This document shows, in pieces, positions 56,791-64,000 of a stretch of DNA of 64,000 bases. The stretch comes from Coffea arabica (lineage: Eukaryota; Streptophyta; Magnoliopsida; Gentianales; Rubiaceae): the NCBI RefSeq assembly GCF_036785885.1, contig NC_092310.1, forward strand, positions 1,302,001 through 1,366,000, in the 5' to 3' direction. The stretch's first letter is position 1. Each line of letters opens with the position of its first letter. The translations under genes were made by a program, and so were the position numbers. The notes under the pieces are model-generated. The model made no database searches. It saw only the letters and a program-made list of their open reading frames with translations, and was not told the DNA's origin.

Positions 56791-59700
56791 TTACTCTTCC
56801 ATTCGATTTTCTTCTGATTGCTGTTGGGAAACCTTGACCTTGATCTTTGGCAATGTGAGAGATGGCTCCTGTTGGAGTAGAGCTGGAGCTTTGACCATGT
56901 GGATGCTCTGTTCCAGTTCCTTTGCTGCCTCTCTCTGCTCCATGGTTTTCTTTCCCCTCATCCTGCCAGTGTGTAAACAGAGGTTAGAATGGTCTTTAGC
57001 AACTTGGAGCAAAAGGCAGAACCTGATTTTGAAGTATGATGAATGCACAAGCAGATGAAAGAACCTCATCGTATGATGTCTGGCCTCCCTATCAACTCTG
57101 ACTTTATCAATCTTCTTAATGGCTTTCAAGGTGTTCTCCGTGACATTCCTGTCATATCTCTCCGGCCTATTTCGTTTTCTCTCAAATTCAAATGTTGAAT
57201 CCTACAAATTTTTGCATTGCATCAACAAAAGAACACCGTAGCATTAATGAAGCTAAAGAAAAGGGTAATATAAGAAAAGTGGGCCAAGCGAAATAAGATT
57301 ACAGAACTAATTTTGCTCACCTGAGTCATGTCCTTTCCATGCAACCGCCTATAAGCCTTGGTCCATTTGACTTTGCGAGGATTCCTCTTCATCTTGAAGT
57401 TTTTGTGGCATTTTGATCTACAAAATCTGAAGACCTGCAAATGAATAACCTTTAAGAAGTCTAGTGGTTATATTGTAAATGCAATCTATAAAAAATGTCA
57501 AGGACAAGTAATGTAGAGGCAAAGAGAATAGCAATTTAAGATCCAGATTTAATTTAGCATGCTCCAACAGATGCACAACCTATACAAATCTCGCATCAGT
57601 TAGGTGAAGCACATTTGCCAAATTAGCCTTAAGGACTCTTGTACACTGCAACATATTTAACTAATTCAGGATAGCAGTGTCAGAGCATCATATTTCCATT
57701 GCCCGGAGAAACATGCAGTAGCCTTTTTTATTGTGCTCTCGCTGGTCGACATTTCGTCTATTTTTATTGCTACTGCCCCCATCAGGAACAACCATTCCAA
57801 CTACAGTCATGCACATGAAGGTGTGTCTATACATCTCGATATCAAAATTTTGATCTGGGCATCAGAGAACATAAGTTGCTGCTGTAGATGCCATAGAATT
57901 TAATGCAGTTTCTTAGCTGAATCAAGAAGACAAAATGACAAATGGGGAGTGAACAGGAATGGGGAAAAAAAAAGTAGTTTCATATCGAGAAGACAAAAAT
58001 AAAAAAATCTCAACTTTATCTAGGGGTCTCAAATTTCGAAAGCAAGACATTTATTAGAAACAAGAAGAAACAGAAAATAAGGAACTTCACAATTTACTAG
58101 TGGTTGTTTCTACTACATGCAAGTTCAGTTCAAATATATATATACATGCTTCTGGGAATTAGTAGTTTACACTTAATAAAACATTTATATAAATTTGATT
58201 AACATACCGAAGACATATATATCATAAGTAGGCCTGTCAATCGGGCCTAATGAGCCGGGCTTTGATGTGTTCAAGCTCAGCTCATTTAATTTGAGACATT
58301 TTCGGGCTTCGGGCTATGAGTTTCGGGTTCGTAAATGTGAAGCTCATACTCAGCTCACATAATATTCGGGTTGTGAGCCTTAATCGGGCTTAGCCCAAGC
58401 TCACTTATTACTCCTGAATTTTCTTAATATAATTACTATAACTATTAAGTTGTAAAACTAATTTAACATTTACAAGACTATAATATTAAAACTAAACATG
58501 AACAAATAATAGTTCTTAAAAAGTATATAAACCAAAATTTTTTCAACAATATTTATATGTAATCCGTTTAAAATGCATGAAAAATAGTAATAAAACATGC
58601 AATCATAAGCCAATACATCTTTAAAAGTTGAAACTTTTTTTTATAATCTTGTGATTTAAATCCAAATATGCTTGATGATTTTTGTGTTTGTAGACCAAAA
58701 AAAAAAATCAACCAATAATATGCCAATACAAAAAGTTACTCAACCAATAAGAAAAATTAGAGATTTAGTTATGCATTACTAATATTGGCTCTCAAGAAAG
58801 CTCATGAAAGAGTTTTTAGATGTGTTTTTGTGTTTTGTAATTTATATATATATTTAGTATTTAGCAAAAATATATTTGGATATATAATTATACATAATAT
58901 CAAAATATAAATATTATATATATGTGTAATTAAAGGGCCGGGCCTATATCGGGTATGAGCCTAATAAGGCCCAAGCTCGGCTCACATTTAATTCGGGCCT
59001 AATTTTTAGGCTCAAGCTCAGACCGGCTCACTAAATGATCGGGCTCATCGGGCTTTCTGTCGGGCCGAACGAGCCGAGCTCGGGCTGGCCCAGCCCCATT
59101 GACAGTCCTAATCATAAGTGTTCCAATCTTAACAATCTCATAGCAACCAATCAGGGAATCCATTGCTTAACATTACAGGTTTTGGCAATTAAAGGTGTTT
59201 TAATAAGTTTGCAATGTTGGCGATCTGATATCCAATTTCAATCATATTAGGAAGCTTATTTTGTACAGGCTGGCTTCATTTATGAGTCCTATATTCTAGA
59301 ATTGGCAATTAAAATATTCGGCTACAATAGAAAGAGACTTGGTATCCGCAGCAGACATAACTCTTCTCACGTTAATATGATTCATTCTTAGAAAACTTGA
59401 TTAAGATATGACTGATCCAATGTAGCCTTGGGTTGGTACGGCAAACTATGTCTAGGAGAGATTCCGATAGTTGTCTTCCTTTTGTCCTTTTTTCAATTTC
59501 AGACGGTTCAAATTACAATTGATCATAATGTTGTTGAACCATAGTGCTAAAATTAGACAACACCCTGCATTTGATGCCTCATAAAGCACACAACTCTAGT
59601 TACTTATCGTTTTACTAGCCATCAGTCATCTCTTATTATTTGCATGTTTATACAGTTTCCCAAGACCAGCCACAAATGAGTTGGAACACAAGTAAAAATG

Positions 59701-61239
59701 AGAACCACCACCAAAATGAGACCAATAAGGTAACTGGCAAATTCAATAAGATATATAAAATCACCAAGGTTTTAAACATTAAAATGCATGAGCAAGTAGA
59801 ATTGCTAACAAGTTTGAACACACTTATTTCACTTTTTAGAACTATCTCTATCCTATCGATTTGGCCTTAATATCAGTTAGCATTGGGAAGCATACCTAGC
59901 ACAAATAAATCAATCCACTAGATCATTCTGTGGAGAATATATGAGAAGAAATTTATCCTACCTTTGCATCTTAAAATTCAATGCAGTTTCTTAGCTGAAT
60001 CAAGAAGACAAAATGACAAACAAGAAATTGATGGACAGTCAACCGGAGTGAGAAAAACTAGTCTCAAACCAAGAAAGATGAAAAATAGAAAATCTCAACC
60101 TTTATTTAAAGGTATTAAATTTCCAAAGCAAGATATTTAACGGAAACAAGGAGAAACTGAAAATGAGGAATTTCACAGTTTTTTAATGGTTATGACTACT
60201 ATATGCGAGTACAGTTCAATATATATACATGCTTCTGGGAATTAGTAGTTTACATTTATTAAAACATTTATGTAGATTTCATTAACATAATAAAGACAGT
60301 CATATTATAAAGTGTCCCAATCTTGACAGTCTCATGGTCTAGCCCTCACTCATGGAATCCATCACTTAATATTATTAGGTTTTTAGCACTTAAAGGTGCA
60401 TTAAAAAAATGTTTGCAACATTGGCTATCTGATATCCAATATCAATCCTATTAGGAGATTAGCTTTGTTTATATAGGTCTCTCTTCTAGAATTGGAGATT
60501 AGAAATATTAAGCTACAGTCCAAAGAGACTAGGTATACATACCAATTATAACACTTCTCACGTTAATCTGATTCAATCTTAGAAAATTTGATTAAGATAA
60601 GACTGATCCTATGTTGCCTTGGGTTGGGACAGTGAATGTTTCTGGGAGAGATTCTGAGAGGTTTCTTCGTTTTGTTCTTTTTTTTCCTTTTTTTCCAATT
60701 TCTGGCAGTTCAAATTATAATTGATCACAAAGCTGTTGAACCTAGTGCTAAAATTAGACAACATCCTGCATTTGATGCCCCACACAAGCACACAACTGTA
60801 GTCACTTTAGACACATGCTCCCATGATTTTACTAACCATCATCTCTTATCATTTGCACATTTATTTCAAGATGAGTCACAAATGAGTTGAGAAGAAGCAC
60901 CACCACCAACATGAGAGAAATAAGTTCCTGGCAAATTCAATAAGCTACATCCAATCTCTCAGGTTTTGAAATTAAAATGCATGATCAAGTAGAATTGCTA
61001 ACAAGTTGAAGCCCACTTCTTTCTGTTTTTTAAAAAACTTTCTCTACACTATCGATTTGGCCTCAAAATCAATTTAGCACTGGAAAGCAAACCTTGCTCA
61101 AATAAATGAATTCACTAGACCATTCTGTGGAGAACATATGAGAAGAAATTTATCCTACCTTTGCGCCATTCCGAACAAATTGTATTCCATGTCCTGGATA
61201 TACAGTAGAAGAGCAGAACCAACACTTTTCCAACCTCAT
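56791..61239 (-). CDS. RLP24: Ribosome biogenesis protein RLP24 (eL24-like), four coding exons
   Basis: Coding exons 61239-61159, 57434-57321, 57201-57065 and 56962-56791, all with GT-AG introns, encode 167 aa. Residues 1-36 contain the L24e-type zinc finger CX2C...CX3C (C6, C9, C32, C36). The rest is very basic ([36 protein letters not shown]) and ends in an acidic tail ([11 protein letters not shown]). RLP24 is a nucleolar pre-60S assembly factor that holds the site later taken by ribosomal protein eL24. The C-terminus ([10 protein letters not shown]... and [18 protein letters not shown]) matches RLP24 and distinguishes it from eL24. The length is close to that of known plant RLP24. The intron after exon 1 is 3.7 kb and full of repeats. 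A further non-coding 5' exon lies at 62247 and upstream. Confidence 0.93.
57899..59967. repeat. Intron duplication in RLP24, copy 1 (with hAT insertion)
   Basis: It aligns with 59979-61163 (starting AATGCAGTTTCTTAGCTGAATC, split here as AATGCAGTTTC/TTAGCTGAATC). The copies are about 1.18 kb once the hAT insert is removed, and clearly diverged. The right end includes the last bases of coding exon 1 and its splice donor (CAAAG|GTAGG), so a decoy donor is present at 59961-59960. Confidence 0.75.
58229..59110. mobile_element. hAT-like element in the RLP24 intron (882 bp)
   Basis: Inverted ends TAGGCCTGTCAAT and TAGGACTGTCAAT (reverse complement of the right end). A perfect 8-bp target duplication ATCATAAG (58221-58228 and 59111-59118) flanks it. 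The ends are rich in CGGGC/GAGCC motifs and the centre is AT-rich. The second intron copy near 60305 retains the empty site. No transposase is present. Confidence 0.85.
59979..61163. repeat. Intron duplication in RLP24, copy 2
   Basis: This copy lacks the hAT element and joins the true exon 1 donor (61158-61157). Small ORFs within (60609-60791 and 60636-60890) are not genes. Confidence 0.75.
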
Positions 61240-62330
61240 TATGTCTTTCTATTAAGGTTAGGATCCTGAAAGACAAAGCAAATGATACATGATTGTTGAA
61301 AAGAATAAACTCAGCTATCGATTTTACCATGAATGGGCTGTAATCCTACAACAGCAACCATGTTTATCTTAGCTGAAGTATTTTTGCAGACAATTTGAAA
61401 AGAATCCAAACAAACCACAACAGATGAACCAGAACAATAAAAGAGCTCACATACTTCCACCCCCCCCCCCGCGGGGCTCAGTCCCCTGCCCCAGGAAGGG
61501 GGAAAACAAAAAAAAAGAAGAGGAACCCATCTAGGATCCATCAAGCATATTGTTGACAGTTCTATTGCAATAGAAAGACATCATTTTTGAAAACGTGCAT
61601 CCATTGATTGTCATCACGCTACCCTATTCCCATTGTTTCAAAAACGTGGCTTACATAGACAAAAACAACCAAAAATACCCCTCATAATTCTTCTTTCCTG
61701 CAAATAGGATTAAATTTATCATTTTTTTGTCGTTCCTGTTACGTCCCATTCAGAGGGAAGTATATGTTGAGCTTTCAACAATTAAAGATGGCTATTCCGC
61801 AAGATATTCATCAACATTGGATTAAGACAAAGGAGAGTTCTTTTTGCCTTTCCTCAATCAATTTTCAGTAATCTTAGTCTTACTTCTTGCTTTCATTTTC
61901 TTCTAAAAATCCTAACTTTTTCAAGTATAACAGAAAGACAAGAACAATAAACACTGGTCTGGCTATTCCTGAAACATTCTTCAATTATGCAAAAATTAGC
62001 TGACCCATTAGCCACAGTAATATGATTTATAATACTAAACATCAAATACCTAAGAATTACGGACAAAACCAAATTTAAACAGATTAATGTGAACTGAAAT
62101 TGCCATTCCCACATGTTAAGAATTTCTGCCTATTCACCAAGAACTTAATTACTGAATAAAAAGTGACCAAATTCAGAAAAATAAATTATCGAAAACCCAT
62201 TAATTTGAGGACGAGAGGAAGAAAAGATGAAGGAAGGGTAGCTCACCTGAGATCAGGCGGTGGCGGGAGCCGCGAAGAGGCACCGGCGGCGGCGGGGGGG
62301 TTTGCTGGAGGGTATGGTTCCGCAACCTAC
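61240..62330 (-). promoter_or_regulatory. RLP24 5'UTR with a 5'UTR intron
   Basis: A leader exon of unknown start (about 62330) ends at 62247 with donor GTGAGC. The intron runs 62246-61267 and its acceptor TTTCAG precedes 61266. The remaining 5'UTR is 61266-61240. Leading introns are common in plant ribosome-biogenesis genes. The intron contains a C12 run next to GCGGGG (about 61459-61476). The leader exon is GC-rich with GGCGGC repeats. A telobox-like TAGGGTT is at 62560-62566. Confidence 0.65.
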
Positions 62331-62611
62331 GACTTGACTTATAAGTGGAGATTTTTTGGTCAACTCAACTGTAAGGTAAAAGTGAAGATTTTCACACTTG
62401 GTCCCTAGAGAATGAAAAATTGAAACAATTCACTCAAAACTTTAGAGATTCAAATATTTATCTGTGTAGATGTCTTATCTAATACTATCCAGTCCTCTTT
62501 TCAAGAGATTGTTCCGGGCCAAGTAAGAGTTCTGCCAGCACATAAGGAAAAAGAGGGTATAGGGTTCTAATTAGCTGTGAACTAATCATCATTATAGAAT
62601 ATAAAATATTA

Positions 62612-62940
62612 CTCCCTTCGTCCCACTTTGATAGTCTCGTATTCCTTTTTCATCTGTCCCAAATTGTAGTCCATTTTCCAATTGAAGAATGTAGTTGTAT
62701 TTTAATTTTCCTAAAATACTCTTATTCAGTGTAAGTAGTTATTACTATAAACCTACCTCATTTAATGAGAGTTAATTCTTTTTTTACCATCAATTCAAGT
62801 TCTCATAAAGTTGTACCATATTTAATGTGAGGGTATTTTAGAAAAATAGCAATCTAAATTTACTTTTCCAACAAAATTAACTGCTTTTACTTAAATTATG
62901 TGAAAAAAGAAATAGGACTATTAAAGTGGGACGGAGGGAG
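62612..62940. mobile_element. Stowaway-type MITE (329 bp)
   Basis: Terminal inverted repeats CTCCCTTCGTCCCACTTTGA and the reverse complement CTCCCTCCGTCCCACTTTAA, with TA target duplications (62610-62611 and 62941-62942). This is the signature of Tc1/mariner-derived Stowaway MITEs. No coding capacity. Confidence 0.92.
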
Positions 62941-62942
62941 TA

Positions 62943-64000
62943 TTTGAGTGATTGAACTCAGGTATGGATACTCGCTGATATGTGAAACCAATAAGAGTTA
63001 AAAAATTGTTGACTTGGAAGGTGTGAATTAGATCAGCCAAATGATGCATTGGGTGGTATCCGACCCATGTCCACTCCTATATAAAATTAAATGAATTTTG
63101 AAAAACAAAAGTCTTAGTTTGGCTTTTAAAATGGCAAACAAAATGTTTTTGCATATTGAGTTTGTGAGTGGATTCAATTCATTTTGCAACACTCATGAAT
63201 GCCAAACTTACACTAGGCCAAACGAGTGTACGAATATCCTTAATTGCTTATGGAGGCAAAATTGAGTTGCACTAGATGTATTCAGTTAGTTACTAAATTA
63301 CATTAAACCTTTACCGAATTGAACATGACTGTATACCAAATAAGGTGATAATTATATTGGTAAAATTGTTGACACTAAATTACTTAATTCAAATTGAATT
63401 AAGTTTCTTCATTTGTTTATCAAATTTGGGTTATCGATAAAATTTAGCAAATTTTAAACATTAAACAACAGCAAGTTATCTTGATTAGTTGTAAATTTTA
63501 GTTATAACCAACAAAATGAAAACAAAAGCTTTTAATTGTCTATTGAACCAGCTAGTTTTTGTTGTTCCATATTATTATTATTATTATGATTATTATTATT
63601 ATTATCATCATCATCTATACAATATATAATGCATGAATAATGGCAATTGATGTAAACATCTTTTGTCATCTTTTGAACTTTTAATTTTACCCTTACAAAA
63701 ATTAATTTTTATCTTAATCACCTAGTCATATTTTACGAATATAACTAATTATTATTGTAACTACCAAATCACCATAATCATATAAACCAAAATTCTTCCA
63801 TGAAAATTTTATATAAATTTTTTGTATGTAACAAACAAAATCTATACAAACTTGATTCATTTCAATTGCTTCCTAATTGCACACACATTTGGGTGTGCCT
63901 TAACATTAGTAATTTCTGTCGCTTATCCAAAAATAAAGAAGTTTTGGAGTTTGAGGTACTTAGTTAAGAACAGTTTGGCAAGCGTACTAAAAACATAGAG
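62943..64000. other. Intergenic DNA upstream of RLP24
   Basis: AT-rich sequence with an ATT microsatellite (about 63570-63608). No gene or structured element is recognised. Confidence 0.5.

Noticed and set aside
61459-61476. C-rich tract as a telomere or regulatory i-motif
   Set aside because: A single homopolymer run in a 5'UTR intron, with no repeat unit or paired feature; at most a local structure.

Overview
The window is nuclear DNA of a flowering plant, most likely a eudicot. The evidence is AT-rich intergenic DNA, GT-AG introns, germin-like protein (GLP) genes, a plant-type RLP24 gene, hAT-like and Stowaway MITEs, and LTR retrotransposons primed by tRNA-Asp. No species is assigned.

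Layout. 1-9266: a young non-autonomous Ty3/gypsy-type retrotransposon (element A), with the tail of a second tandem copy at the left edge. It has truncated a solo LTR of another family (element B, 9267-9909). 9910-54350: a tandem cluster of six GLP genes, all on the minus strand (GLP1-GLP6). A very recent tandem amplification created it: unit 1 (13050-32584, 19.5 kb), unit 2 (32585-50427, 17.8 kb) and a truncated unit 3 (50428-53241). Each full unit carries a 5'-truncated element C, a GLP gene whose 5'UTR is split by element B (5-bp target duplication AGAGG), a GC-rich hAT-like element with an 8-bp target duplication, and an intact GLP gene. Unit 3 breaks inside the element C ORF and is fused to the coding sequence of GLP6, which gains a foreign C-terminus. 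54350-56790: gene-poor DNA. 56791-62330: a five-exon minus-strand gene for the ribosome-biogenesis factor RLP24, with a 5'UTR intron and a large intron containing an internal duplication and a hAT element. 62340-64000: intergenic DNA with a Stowaway MITE.

Function. GLP1-GLP5 encode secreted cupins of 229-230 residues with signal peptide, paired cysteines and the His-His-Glu-His metal site. GLP2 and GLP4 probably depend on the inserted retrotransposon for transcription or splicing. None of the three retroelement families shows pol in the window.

Most unusual: elements A, B and C share a set of small stem-loops in fixed positions. These are a double hairpin 46 nt after the gag stop, a hairpin with an AGGA (once AAGA) loop before each AAGTGTGGGGGA tract, and a GG-bulged hairpin. 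Several stems differ between copies by compensatory changes. An LTR motif is also almost complementary to the T-arm of the presumed tRNA-Asp primer. These look like conserved cis-acting RNA elements of a non-autonomous retrotransposon group.
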